This document shows positions 23,970 to 32,408 of a stretch of DNA of 32,408 nt, piece after piece. A program made the position numbers and the translations under genes. Origin of the DNA: Bacteroidota bacterium (lineage in GTDB: Bacteria; Bacteroidota; Bacteroidia; Chitinophagales; Chitinophagaceae); assembly GCA_023415275.1 (NCBI GenBank), contig JAEZLJ010000045.1, positions 1 to 32,408 of the forward strand, given 5' to 3'. The number at the start of each line of letters is the position of its first letter. Positions within the stretch are counted from its first letter, which is position 1. The notes below the pieces were generated by a model. That model made no database searches, was not told the origin of the DNA, and saw only the letters and a list, made by a program, of their open reading frames with translations.

Positions 23970-24410
23970 TTAATTTTTTCCGGTTGAACCAAATCCACCT
24001 TCACTGCGTGAAGTTTCAGATAAAACCTGTACTGGCAGCCAGGATATTCTTTCAACTTTTTGTACCACAAGCTGTGCGATCCTGTCACCATGCTGTATGA
24101 CCTGCAATTCACCGGACAGGTTTATCAACAGAATCTTAATTTCTCCCCGGTAGTCACTATCTATAGTGCCTGGTGTATTTAAACAGGTAAGTCCCTGCTT
24201 AATGGCCAGGCCACTTCGTGGCCGCACCTGCGCTTCAAAGCCATCAGGCAATTCAATAAATAACCCGGTGGGAATCATTTGTCGCTCCATTGGTTTCAAT
24301 GAAATTGTACCGGGTAGATTAGCCCGGATGTCAAGGCCTGCAGCACCTTCAGTAGCATAGTGAGGCAATGGATTGGAAGAAGTATTAACGATCTTAACAG
24401 CAATGCTCAT
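23970..24410 (-). CDS. dut: Deoxyuridine 5'-triphosphate nucleotidohydrolase
   Basis: A 146-residue trimeric dUTPase hydrolysing dUTP to dUMP and pyrophosphate, keeping uracil out of DNA. All five motifs are visible: GAAGLDIRA (1), RPRSGLA (2), NTPGTIDSDYRGE (3), GDRIAQLVV (4) and the P-loop-like RSEGGFGSTG (5). The start at 24410 (MSIAVKIVNTSS) gives the family length; an ATG ten codons upstream adds an unconserved tail. It lies between ispF (35 bp upstream) and the DUF4292 gene on the minus strand. Confidence 0.97.
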   Translation of the reverse strand: MSIAVKIVNTSSNPLPHYATEGAAGLDIRANLPGTISLKPMERQMIPTGLFIELPDGFEAQVRPRSGLAIKQGLTCLNTPGTIDSDYRGEIKILLINLSGELQVIQHGDRIAQLVVQKVERISWLPVQVLSETSRSEGGFGSTGKN

Positions 24411-24445
24411 TGTTTCAAAGATAGGTTTGGGAGTGTCCAAAGATG

Positions 24446-24925
24446 TTAAATAGTTTCCAATAAAGCAGTGGCATAAGCTACTACACCTTCCTTCCGACCT
24501 ACAAAACCCATTTGCTCAGTAGTGGTGGCCTTGATAGAAATATTCTTTATACCAATGCCCGAGATGCCAGCAATGGTTTGCTGCATAGGTTCTATATAGG
24601 GTTTGATCTTAGGTTCCTGCAGGCAAAGCGTACTATCAATATTCACTATGCGGTAACCTTCTTCTCTGATTAATTCAATGGTTTGCCGCAATAATATTTT
24701 GCTGTCAATATTTTTATATTTCTGGTCCGTATCGGGGAAGTGAACTCCTATATCACCTAAACAGGCCGCACCTAACAGGGCATCACAAATGGCATGAAGC
24801 AATACATCTGCATCACTATGCCCCAGGCCTCCTTTATGGTAAGGGATCAAAACGCCACCTATCCATAACTCCCTGCCTTCTGCCAGTTGATGAAAGTCAA
24901 CTCCTAAGCCTATTCGAATGCCCAT
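24446..24925 (-). CDS. ispF: 2-C-methyl-D-erythritol 2,4-cyclodiphosphate synthase
   Basis: A 159-residue MEP-pathway enzyme cyclising CDP-ME 2-phosphate with release of CMP on the way to isoprenoids, including the menaquinone tail. The zinc motif is GVDFHQL near the N-terminus (Asp and His; most homologues have DVH), with GHSDADVLLHAICDALLGA, GDIGVHFPDTD, and the C-terminal KATTTEQMGFVGRKEG. The start at 24925 (MGIRIGLGVDFHQ) fits; an ATG 17 codons upstream adds a non-conserved stretch. It heads a minus-strand run ispF-dut-DUF4292-envC-like. Confidence 0.96.
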   Translation of the reverse strand: MGIRIGLGVDFHQLAEGRELWIGGVLIPYHKGGLGHSDADVLLHAICDALLGAACLGDIGVHFPDTDQKYKNIDSKILLRQTIELIREEGYRIVNIDSTLCLQEPKIKPYIEPMQQTIAGISGIGIKNISIKATTTEQMGFVGRKEGVVAYATALLETI

Positions 24926-25005
24926 ATGATTTTTTTGGCAAATGTAGGGATGCATTGTGATGATATGAAGGTGCAAAGTCAGATATGCACCTGTTAGGCC
25001 AAATG

Positions 25006-25029
25006 AAAAACGGCCCTGGTAAGGGCCGT
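25006..25029 (-). terminator. Terminator after porV
   Basis: Minus strand stem ACGGCCCT/AGGGCCGT (25029-25022 with 25017-25010) and 4-nt loop, followed by TTTTT. It lies 24 nt after the porV stop and insulates porV from ispF. Confidence 0.8.
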
Positions 25030-25053
25030 ATTCAAATAATATTAATTAGTTCT

Positions 25054-26226
25054 TTATTCTGCTGAAGCTCCTTCCCCGCTAAGATCAAATACCAGGGAGA
25101 AACGTAGTGTATTGGCCAATGGGTTTTGATTCACACCACTGTTAACAGGTATAAGATAAGAGAAGTTCAGGCCAAATACATTGTATTTAATTCCAACACC
25201 GGTAGTAAAATAGCGGCGGTTACCCTTTGTTTTATCTTCATAGAAATAACCTGCACGAAGAGCAAACTGGTTATTATACCAATACTCTGCTCCAAGTGAT
25301 GCCTGGAACTCTTTTATTTCTTCAGACATGCCGCCGGGCGCATCTCCAAAAGAGCTGAACCAGCTTCCTACTACACTTTTAGTTCTGTAATTATTAAAAT
25401 TAATGGTATCCTGTTGTGTAGGTGGATTTGAAGGCACTGGCGGAGTAGGCACCATTAATTTATTCAGATCTACACCAAATGTGATCTTGTTGCTTTCATC
25501 TATCACCTTGGTGTAGGTGGTACCAATACCAAAGTTAGCAGGTATAAAGTCTTTTTGTTCCGCATTATCTGTGTAAGATATTTTAGAACCCAGGTTGGTA
25601 AGGGCCAGTCCGAATGCCCATCCCTGTCCTGATTCTGTAAGTGCCCTATAATAAAGACCAATGTCACCTGCTACTGCACTGCCCGCCTTGTAGGTATTGC
25701 CATTGCCACTATAACCGCTGGCCAGGTTGGAATAGATGTACTTTAATCCTACCCCGATTCCCATATTTTCTGACAACTTACGGGAATATCCAAGGTCAAA
25801 TCCGAATTCTCTTGGATTGGAAGTATTTAAAGGATTACCATTATTATCAGTGAATTGTATGCTTCCTAAATTGAAATAGCGCAATGAACCGGATACTGCC
25901 TGGTTCTCATCCAATTTATAATAACCTGCCAATGAAGCCAGGTACACATCATTAACCAGTTTTTTCAGCCAGGGGGTATAGGTAACATTCACACCTGCTA
26001 CAGATTCATTAAAAGGCACTTTACCCAGGTTGAAAAAAGAAGCGCTTGCATCAGGACTGGTAGCCAGTGATAACTCACCCATTGCACCCGCACGCCCATC
26101 AGGAGAGATCCGCAAAAAAGGTACAGCCGTGGTCACAACATTAATTCTTTCCTGGGCATATGTGGGAAGAACGCCTGCGATCAATAGAGCAAGAGCAGCC
26201 GTTAGTCGTAATGCAGTTGATTTCAT
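25054..26226 (-). CDS. porV: T9SS outer-membrane protein PorV (LptO)
   Basis: A 390-residue outer-membrane barrel with a signal peptide (ALRLTAALALLIAGVLPTYAQ). The mature N-terminus TTAVPFLRISPDGRAGAMGE and SPDASASFFNLGKVPF are hallmark PorV segments. Many amphipathic strands follow (FGFDLGYSRKL, GIGVGLKYIYSNL, EYWYNNQFALRAGYFYED), ending near LRFSLVFDL. Known role: PorV carries T9SS cargo from the translocon to PorU, which cleaves the C-terminal signal. It lies 74 bp downstream of porU in the same direction. A weak -7-like TATATTTT in the gap may give it its own promoter. Confidence 0.95.
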   Translation of the reverse strand: MKSTALRLTAALALLIAGVLPTYAQERINVVTTAVPFLRISPDGRAGAMGELSLATSPDASASFFNLGKVPFNESVAGVNVTYTPWLKKLVNDVYLASLAGYYKLDENQAVSGSLRYFNLGSIQFTDNNGNPLNTSNPREFGFDLGYSRKLSENMGIGVGLKYIYSNLASGYSGNGNTYKAGSAVAGDIGLYYRALTESGQGWAFGLALTNLGSKISYTDNAEQKDFIPANFGIGTTYTKVIDESNKITFGVDLNKLMVPTPPVPSNPPTQQDTINFNNYRTKSVVGSWFSSFGDAPGGMSEEIKEFQASLGAEYWYNNQFALRAGYFYEDKTKGNRRYFTTGVGIKYNVFGLNFSYLIPVNSGVNQNPLANTLRFSLVFDLSGEGASAE

Positions 26227-26300
26227 AGTTCTTGTTTATAAAGTGCGTGAAAATATACAGTTTTGGTTACAAAAGGAAAATGTTTGATTGATTTATATGC

Positions 26301-29300
26301 CTAAAGAATGACGAGGCGCTCCCATTTTTCGGACGTTTTTCCATATGATGATCTGATCTTCATACGGTACAAATAGACACCCCTGCCTAATTTATTACCA
26401 TACTCATCCTGTCCATCCCACAGAATGTCATTGGAACGGTTTCCTGTGGAATTTATTGTTTGAGAAATGGTTTTTATAAGCTTACCACTTACCGTAAAGA
26501 CTTCAACTTTAACATACAGATCTTCAAAAGGATGATTATGCTCAAACCAAAAACTGGTGGAAGTAGTAAAAGGATTAGGATAATTCAACACATGTTCAAG
26601 GCGTAATTCACCAGTTTCAATAACAGTAAATTCCAACAGGTATTCACTGGAATTATTGGTTACATCCCAGGCCTTTATTTTTAAGGTATGATGTCCGGGA
26701 TCTAATTGTGGCAGTTGGAAGCGAACCATTCCCTTTTGAAAATTATCTACTTCAGTTTCATAATAATTATTCAGTACAAAGTATTTGTTATTATCATTAT
26801 CCAAAGTAGCTACCAGGTCATGGCCTATACCAGAACTTACAGTGTTGATACCAGAAGAGTCGATAAGTTTCACTAATAAAACAGGTGTATGATTAGTAAT
26901 GCTTCCATTGACAAATTTTTCATCATTAAGGTAAGCCCTGATCTCTGGCCCTACCTGATCTTTGTTTGCTGCAGTATCTATTCCGCCAATAATAATAATA
27001 GATGAATAGCCACTACCACCTTCAATCCCGTTTTCAGCATATAAGCTCATTTTCCCTTTACCGAATTGATAATTGATATCCTTTGGTAATCTGAACCGGA
27101 AAATAAATCTTCCATTTTCTACAGATGCCTTTCCTTTAAAAAGAATGTTCGCCTGCTGTTTGAAATCAATAGGAAAGCTTCCCGGGTCATTTCCCAGCGT
27201 AGTGATGGTCTCAGGCTTATCAAATAGGGAAAGATAGGCTGTGCCATTAAAATTATTTATTGGCACATTTTGCAGGTCTGCGATAAAGCCTTCAATGGAT
27301 ACTAATTCAGTAGCACTCAAAGTATCGGTTGTCACTGAAATGTCTTTTCCATTGACGTTTTTGATCAAAACATTAAAAGAGGGAAATCCCAGCGTCATGG
27401 CAGGATCACCTAATAAAACAAATTTCCTGTTATTGATAACATCAGCCGATGTCTGGTAAGTAAAATTCTTTGCTTCCTTAAGAGCGGTACCCAGCGTTTT
27501 ATAATGGCCATTGCTGTCAGGCGTAAGTGCAATCTTAAGATAGTTCTCATTAATGATCCTGTTGCTATAAGCAAATACCACCCTTGATGTAGTCATCAAT
27601 CCAATCCCGCCTGTTTTTGGTCTGACCAATATATTCTCTCCCAGGGAGTTTATTAATGGATTGTCATAGGGCGCAAAATCACAGGTAGCCGTAATGAACA
27701 GTGGAAGTTTGTTTGCATTTTCCCATTTGTTCACTATTGACTGGTCAAGTACTACTTCTTCAGCCAATCTTTGAGAACCTCCATGCCCGCTATAATTCCA
27801 TATCAATGTTCCGGAATAAATAGAATTATCTATTTGCAGGTTAGCCTGTGGATACCGTCCCCCGGCTGATCCACTTTCCTGTCTGAACGCATCGAGGTAG
27901 ATCTTTTGTTCATTGAATAATGGTGCTACTGAGGCAATAGCAGCAGCTAAGGACTCCGCATCTTGCAAGTGCAGGTTGTTATCTTCATCATCAGCCACCA
28001 GGTCAATATTATTTCTCCAGGGACCAAGGGATGGTGGGGCATGATAGGCAAAGACCTTATTTACAAAATCCCTGGCTTCAGTAATGTTTTTTGCTGGCAC
28101 TCTCCCAATTCCAATATCAAGATTATTGATGATCAAACCAGTGTTGATATTCTCATTTTCATCTAAAAACCCATAAAAATCATCTGACGTATATGTATTT
28201 AAAGGGTCAAGGGATGCAAAACTTTCATATACCGGTACCAGTGCTGTATTATTAGGCACCCGGCTCTTGTAATCATAAGATCCTTTTCCAAATAATAGGA
28301 GATATTTACCTGAAGCATTCCATGTAGATCTGTTGCGGTCATAAAACATCCGGATGAAATTCCTCAAAGCTGTGGGGTCAGGCGTACCCACTGAAAATTC
28401 ATTATAAACCTGCTCGGGAGTAACCACCAGCGTCTTTAACCCATCGTGTTGCTGGTGAAAGCCTGCTAACCGCTCTGCTTCAACAATGAACTCTGAAGGT
28501 GTAATAATAAAATAGTCAACCGATGGGCTCGAATGCAGGTTTTGGTTCGCCACTTTTCCTTCCAGCACAGGCACCAAATAATTGCCTGAAAAGGCTATAT
28601 ATTCTTTTAGTTCCTGTGTCTCATTGCTAAACTGTAATTGATCTCCTGACACATTGGCCAACATTTTAACCGGCTGGGAGGGGTTGGTAATTTCCCAAAC
28701 CTGTGTTTCGGCATTTGCATTAGAAAGTATAAAACCTACAGGAGAGCCACCAACACTTAGAATATCCCTGAAAACTAATTGCTTGGAAACCGGCATTTCT
28801 AGCTTGCGCCGGTAAAACAATTCAAACCAGTTCAGCCATCCCTGGCTATTGAAGCTTCCCGGAGAGAAGGTAAAGGTCACCACAGGCTCTGGTGATGCCA
28901 GGAAATTATCCTGCTTTTCTGCCTGCTGGGCAAAAGGATCCAGGATGCCTGTTCCCACACCAGGAATAGTAATTTGCTGAACAGGCATACCATTAATAGA
29001 AACACTAAATGAAGAGGAAACATTCAAAGAGCGGGCCGCCAAACTGGTAGCTATTTTGGCCTGCTGACCGGCAATAATGCCTGGAATAGCAGTAACAAAG
29101 CTCCTGGAAAGTCCTTTACCTGGTACATTGGCCATTTCTTCTCCATACCATTCTTTCCCGCTAGAAAGAAAGTTTATGGTGTCCAACTCATGGAAGTAAT
29201 GATCATCGAAGGAAGTAATTGTAGCCTGTGGTTGCGGTGCCGAAGCCTGTTGGCTGACCCTTTTTCCCTGGCCACCAATGGTTATAAAATAAAAAGCTTT

Positions 29301-29720
29301 ATTAGTATAAAGGTTCCGGGAATGCCGAAATTGATGGGTATTAGAATCCAGTAACCAATGATCAGGACCCTGCGCATAAAATAGTAGTTGGTCCGCTCCG
29401 TTAAATATGCCATCTCCCCCATCTTCCACCGATATGGCAATTTCCTCCAGATCATCCATTGCGCTTGCCGCATTGGATTCAGGCAGCATACCACCCCCAT
29501 TACCATAAATCCTGATCTGGCTGGAAGGAATAGCTCCCTGGATGCCCAAACCAGCCAAAAAAGAAGCATCGATTTTATAAATACCCTCCTGCTCTACACT
29601 TACCTTATACCAGTTTCCAGAAGCCAAAACAGAACTGGATTTATACGTTCTTTGTGCCTGGGCCTGCAGGATGGAAGCTGTCAAAACACTCAGGATCAGG
29701 AACTTTTGTAGGAGGAACAT
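26301..29720 (-). CDS. porU: T9SS sortase PorU (C25-type cysteine peptidase)
   Basis: A 1139-residue exported protein (MFLLQKFLILSVLTASILQA signal). The C25 gingipain-like catalytic domain runs about residues 400-760: the catalytic His646 is in WNYSGHGGSQ and Cys680 in FITATCDFAPYDNP. The surrounding FGKGSYDY, TSDDFYGFLD and IGRVPAKN segments are also typical. The C-terminus has an Ig/FlgD-like region (NYPNPFTTSTSFWFEHN, DGQDEYGNKLGRGVYLYRMK) of T9SS type. Known role: PorU removes the cargo C-terminal domain and attaches A-LPS at the cell surface. It forms a unit with porV and is divergent from gldJ, the order known in gliding Bacteroidota. Confidence 0.97.
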   Translation of the reverse strand: MFLLQKFLILSVLTASILQAQAQRTYKSSSVLASGNWYKVSVEQEGIYKIDASFLAGLGIQGAIPSSQIRIYGNGGGMLPESNAASAMDDLEEIAISVEDGGDGIFNGADQLLFYAQGPDHWLLDSNTHQFRHSRNLYTNKAFYFITIGGQGKRVSQQASAPQPQATITSFDDHYFHELDTINFLSSGKEWYGEEMANVPGKGLSRSFVTAIPGIIAGQQAKIATSLAARSLNVSSSFSVSINGMPVQQITIPGVGTGILDPFAQQAEKQDNFLASPEPVVTFTFSPGSFNSQGWLNWFELFYRRKLEMPVSKQLVFRDILSVGGSPVGFILSNANAETQVWEITNPSQPVKMLANVSGDQLQFSNETQELKEYIAFSGNYLVPVLEGKVANQNLHSSPSVDYFIITPSEFIVEAERLAGFHQQHDGLKTLVVTPEQVYNEFSVGTPDPTALRNFIRMFYDRNRSTWNASGKYLLLFGKGSYDYKSRVPNNTALVPVYESFASLDPLNTYTSDDFYGFLDENENINTGLIINNLDIGIGRVPAKNITEARDFVNKVFAYHAPPSLGPWRNNIDLVADDEDNNLHLQDAESLAAAIASVAPLFNEQKIYLDAFRQESGSAGGRYPQANLQIDNSIYSGTLIWNYSGHGGSQRLAEEVVLDQSIVNKWENANKLPLFITATCDFAPYDNPLINSLGENILVRPKTGGIGLMTTSRVVFAYSNRIINENYLKIALTPDSNGHYKTLGTALKEAKNFTYQTSADVINNRKFVLLGDPAMTLGFPSFNVLIKNVNGKDISVTTDTLSATELVSIEGFIADLQNVPINNFNGTAYLSLFDKPETITTLGNDPGSFPIDFKQQANILFKGKASVENGRFIFRFRLPKDINYQFGKGKMSLYAENGIEGGSGYSSIIIIGGIDTAANKDQVGPEIRAYLNDEKFVNGSITNHTPVLLVKLIDSSGINTVSSGIGHDLVATLDNDNNKYFVLNNYYETEVDNFQKGMVRFQLPQLDPGHHTLKIKAWDVTNNSSEYLLEFTVIETGELRLEHVLNYPNPFTTSTSFWFEHNHPFEDLYVKVEVFTVSGKLIKTISQTINSTGNRSNDILWDGQDEYGNKLGRGVYLYRMKIRSSYGKTSEKWERLVIL

Positions 29721-29789
29721 GGTGGTGGCTATCGTAGAATTAACATGTAAAAAACGTAAAACCCCTTAGACATTTCATATCATTCTATC

Positions 29790-29797
29790 TATATTCG
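29790..29797 (+). promoter_or_regulatory. Candidate -7 box of gldJ
   Basis: TATATTCG is one mismatch from TAnnTTTG. It predicts a leader of about 130 nt before the gldJ start at 29935, the longest leader suggested in the window. No clear -33 box. Confidence 0.3.
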
Positions 29798-29934
29798 CAC
29801 ATCTGTCTTATAAAACTATTTGGGGTCACAATAATTCCAATCAGACGGCGTTAAAGTTATTCCAAACAATGGTTAAACCAAGGCAGACACATGAAAAATC
29901 CATGTGTTCCTTTAGAAAGACAAAAAACGCAACC

Positions 29935-31521
29935 ATGCAAGTAAGAAATTTTTTAATCCTATTATCCTGTGCCGCAGCGCTGACATCCTGTAAAAATGGC
30001 CTGTTTGGCAAAAACAAAAAAGACAAATCCGACGTAACAGGCTGGAACTACAATGACAAAAACCAAGGCGGTTACCAGGTAGCCAAGTCTCAGGAACAAG
30101 GCCTTGGGCCGGGATTGGTATTTGTTCAGGGTGGTACCTTCACCATGGGACAAACTGAAGAAGATGTTATGGGCAACTGGGATAATATCCCCCGTCGTGT
30201 TACAGTTCCTTCTTTTTATATCGACCGTACGGAAGTTGCCAACGTTCACTACCGTGAATATATCTTCTGGCTCAATAGGGTTTTTAATCCTGAAGATGAT
30301 CCCAATAACCAAAAAATTATTGATGCCGCACTTCCTGATACACTTGTATGGCGCAGTGAATTAAGCTATAACGAGCCCCTGGTGGAGTATTATTTCCGTC
30401 ACCCAGGCTTTAACTACTACCCTGTTGTAGGTGTTAGCTGGAAGCAAGCCCATGATTTTTGTCTTTGGAGAAGTGACCGTGTGAATGAAGGTATCTTAAT
30501 GCAAAAAGGATATGTTTCCACACAAGGTGTCCAGGGACAACAAGGCCAGGAAAACTTTACTACTAAATCTTACTTACTGGGTCTTTACCAGGCACAACCT
30601 GGCAAAGGCGCTACTTCAAAAAAGAATCCACTAAAAACTGCACAGGGCACACCACGTACCAATGTGACCATGGAAGATGGTCTGTTATTACCAGATTACC
30701 GTTTGCCATTTGAAGCAGAATGGGAATATGCAGCCTATGGCTTGATCAATCAAAACCCACGTCCTTCAACCAAGGAAGGAAAAAGAGGTGAAGAGTTACA
30801 AAGCAATAAGCAGGTTTACCCTTGGACACATAATATGAATTCAAGCGGTTTGCGCGATACCAAGCATGGTAGCTGGCAGGGCCAGTTCCTGGCTAACTTC
30901 AAAAGAGGATCTGGTGATAACGCGGGTGTGGCTGGAGGTTTGAACGACCGTGCAGTTTACACTTCTGAAGTGACCTCATTCTATCCAAACGGCTTCGGCA
31001 TCTACAATATGGCTGGTAACGTTAGTGAGTGGGTAGCTGATGTGTACAGACCTCTTACAGGTTTGGATGTGGCCGGCAACCAGGATGACGTAGCTCCTTA
31101 CCGTGGTAATAAGTATCAGAAATTATATGTTAAGGATGCTAACGCTACAGATCCTAATGAGAGATATGAAAGAGACAGCACCGGACGCGTTAAGATGACT
31201 GACGTAACTGATGAGGAAAGCAAGAATCGTCGTAACTACCAGCGTGGTAACGTCATCAACTTCCTTGATGGTGATAGCTTGTCTAATGCTTCTTATGGAT
31301 ATGGAATTACCACTTTAATATCAGATAAATCAAGAGTCTATAAAGGTGGAAGCTGGAATGACCGTGCTTACTGGCTGGTTCCAGGAACACGCAGGTATTT
31401 AGAAGAAGACCAGGCTTCCAGCACCATTGGTTTCCGTTGCGCAATGGACCGTATGGGTAGCCCAGAAGGTAACAAAAGAAAAACAGGTAACTTCTGGAAA
31501 ACTAAAAAGCAAAAAAGATAA
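29935..31521 (+). CDS. gldJ: Gliding motility / T9SS lipoprotein GldJ (SUMF1/FGE-like)
   Basis: A 528-residue lipoprotein: MQVRNFLILLSCAAALTSCK gives a lipobox LTSC with Cys19. The start at 29935 is preferred; an ATG 22 codons upstream would place hydrophilic residues before the signal. The mature part is a formylglycine-generating-enzyme-like (sulfatase-modifying factor) domain: GGTFTMGQT, VVGVSWKQAHDFCLWRS, RLPFEAEWEYAAYG, YNMAGNVSEWVADVYRP, YKGGSWNDRAYW and IGFRCAMDR. GldJ and GldK share this domain. The divergent porU-porV neighbours and the lack of gldL/gldM downstream favour GldJ. Known role: it is required for gliding and for stabilising GldK in T9SS. Confidence 0.88.
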   Translation: MQVRNFLILLSCAAALTSCKNGLFGKNKKDKSDVTGWNYNDKNQGGYQVAKSQEQGLGPGLVFVQGGTFTMGQTEEDVMGNWDNIPRRVTVPSFYIDRTEVANVHYREYIFWLNRVFNPEDDPNNQKIIDAALPDTLVWRSELSYNEPLVEYYFRHPGFNYYPVVGVSWKQAHDFCLWRSDRVNEGILMQKGYVSTQGVQGQQGQENFTTKSYLLGLYQAQPGKGATSKKNPLKTAQGTPRTNVTMEDGLLLPDYRLPFEAEWEYAAYGLINQNPRPSTKEGKRGEELQSNKQVYPWTHNMNSSGLRDTKHGSWQGQFLANFKRGSGDNAGVAGGLNDRAVYTSEVTSFYPNGFGIYNMAGNVSEWVADVYRPLTGLDVAGNQDDVAPYRGNKYQKLYVKDANATDPNERYERDSTGRVKMTDVTDEESKNRRNYQRGNVINFLDGDSLSNASYGYGITTLISDKSRVYKGGSWNDRAYWLVPGTRRYLEEDQASSTIGFRCAMDRMGSPEGNKRKTGNFWKTKKQKR

Positions 31522-31541
31522 TCCTGAAAAACATCATAGAC

Positions 31542-31573
31542 ACCCCTTCCAGTCAAACTGGAGGGGGTTTTTT
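31542..31573 (+). terminator. Terminator after gldJ
   Basis: A 12-bp stem ACCCCTTCCAGT/ACTGGAGGGGGT (one G-T pair), CAA loop, then TTTTTT. It lies 20 nt after the gldJ stop. Confidence 0.92.
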
Positions 31574-31594
31574 ATTCAATAAACCTTCACCTAT

Positions 31595-31602
31595 TATTTT
31601 TG
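31595..31602 (+). promoter_or_regulatory. Candidate -7 box of murF
   Basis: TATTTTTG is an exact TAnnTTTG match ending 4 nt before the murF ATG, placing the expected transcription start at the start codon. It lies just after the gldJ terminator, consistent with an independent murF promoter. Confidence 0.5.
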
Positions 31603-31606
31603 CCAA

Positions 31607-32408
31607 ATGAATATTGAAGAATTATACGCCCTATACCTTACCTATCCTTCTATTCAAACCGATACCCGCAAGCTGGCAAAGGGAGACCTGTTCTTTGCAC
31701 TGAAAGGACCCAGCTTCAATGGAAATGAATTTGCGGCCCAGGCACTTGATGCTGGAGCCTCATATGCTATCATTGATGATGATCGCTACGCTAACGGAGA
31801 TCGCACCTTGTTGGTAGATGATGTATTGAAAACGCTCCAGGACCTTGCCCACCATCACCGGTTACAATTTGACATTCCTTTTATAGGCATTACAGGTAGC
31901 AATGGCAAAACCACCACCAAGGAATTAGTGCATGCTGTGCTGTCATCTTCTTACAAAACCTACACCACTGAAGGCAATCTCAATAATCATATTGGTGTAC
32001 CCCTCACTATATTAAAGATCAGGAAGGACGCTGAAATGGCAGTTATAGAAATGGGCGCTAATCATCAAAAAGAAATTGCCTCTTACTGCGAATATGCCAT
32101 GCCTACGCATGGGCTGATAACCAATGTAGGTAAGGCCCACCTGGAAGGCTTTGGTGGAGAAGAAGGCGTACGAAAGGGAAAAGGAGAATTGTTTGACTAC
32201 CTAAGGCAACATCATGGAACAGCCTTTATCATGTATGATTATGATTACCTCAGGGAAATGAGCCAGGGCATACCTAATATTTATACCTATGGCACCCGGG
32301 ACGCAGATATTATCGGCAACCTTTCGCAAACTGACCCTTTTCTGGGTGTTCATTTTACCCGGGGCTTTGAGGGATATATCCTTACCCATCTTGTTGGCAG
32401 TTATAACC
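31607..32408 (+). CDS. murF: UDP-MurNAc-tripeptide:D-Ala-D-Ala ligase MurF, N-terminal part
   Basis: 267 codons are open to the right edge, so the C-terminus is missing. MurF adds D-Ala-D-Ala to the cytoplasmic peptidoglycan precursor. The N-terminal UDP-binding domain (QTDTRKLAKGDLFFALKGP) covers about residues 1-90. The central ATP-binding domain has the P-loop GITGSNGKTTTKE (about 94-106), then EGNLNNHIGVPLTIL, VIEMGANHQKEI and ITNVGKAHLEGFGGEEG. These segments separate MurF from MurC/D/E. The start ATG at 31607 is the only sensible one. It is downstream of gldJ but separated by a terminator and its own -7 box. Confidence 0.95.
   Translation, partial: MNIEELYALYLTYPSIQTDTRKLAKGDLFFALKGPSFNGNEFAAQALDAGASYAIIDDDRYANGDRTLLVDDVLKTLQDLAHHHRLQFDIPFIGITGSNGKTTTKELVHAVLSSSYKTYTTEGNLNNHIGVPLTILKIRKDAEMAVIEMGANHQKEIASYCEYAMPTHGLITNVGKAHLEGFGGEEGVRKGKGELFDYLRQHHGTAFIMYDYDYLREMSQGIPNIYTYGTRDADIIGNLSQTDPFLGVHFTRGFEGYILTHLVGSYN

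Overview
The window reads as a chromosomal segment of a Bacteroidota member, most likely in or near the Chitinophagaceae. Three things point there. The primary sigma factor is the short type without region 1.1. Promoter-like boxes fit the Bacteroidota -7 consensus TAnnTTTG. Components of the type IX secretion system (T9SS) and gliding machinery (porT, porU, porV, gldJ) sit in gene neighbourhoods known for this phylum. The genus cannot be fixed by reading alone. Most of the window is housekeeping DNA, and I found no prophage, transposase, CRISPR array or defence island.

Layout. Positions 1-1.45 kb hold the start of an LptF/LptG-type permease (minus, cut by the window edge), an unrecognised 196-residue protein and a START-like protein. 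Positions 1.7-4.9 kb carry an information-processing run on the plus strand: rpoD, ffh and rpsP, each followed by hairpin terminators where noted. Positions 5.07-9.0 kb are a minus-strand block: tRNA-Lys(CTT), an exported alpha/beta hydrolase, a DUF1801 protein, an AhpD-like protein, a PEP mutase/isocitrate lyase-like protein, a GyrI-like protein and a small membrane protein. This block separates rpsP from rimM (9.3 kb), which are often neighbours. A DinB/YfiT-like protein and a Crp/Fnr-type regulator follow on the minus strand, with DNA polymerase IV divergent from the regulator.

Positions 12.3-12.7 kb are intergenic and hold a perfect 24-bp-arm palindrome. Then come an M20 dipeptidase, a small secreted protein and an S4 RNA-binding protein. 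Positions 14.97-15.49 kb are a repeat-rich intergenic stretch. Oxygen-independent hemN (minus) is divergent from menG/ubiE, which overlaps porT. Next are a membrane-anchored protein, an exported M28 peptidase, bshA (bacillithiol synthesis), an EnvC-like activator, a DUF4292 lipoprotein, dut and ispF. The right end holds porV and porU (minus), gldJ (plus) and the start of murF.

Two functional themes run through the window. One is envelope biology: LPS transport, cell-wall synthesis and hydrolysis, and T9SS/gliding. PorT is an outer-membrane T9SS protein, PorU is the sortase that cleaves and attaches T9SS cargo, PorV is its shuttle partner, and GldJ is a gliding/T9SS lipoprotein. The other is redox and respiration (hemN, menG, bshA). 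The most notable non-coding signals are -7 boxes only 4-7 nt from start codons, suggesting leaderless or near-leaderless transcripts, and a family of small hairpins sharing a CC-G/TTA-GG core.
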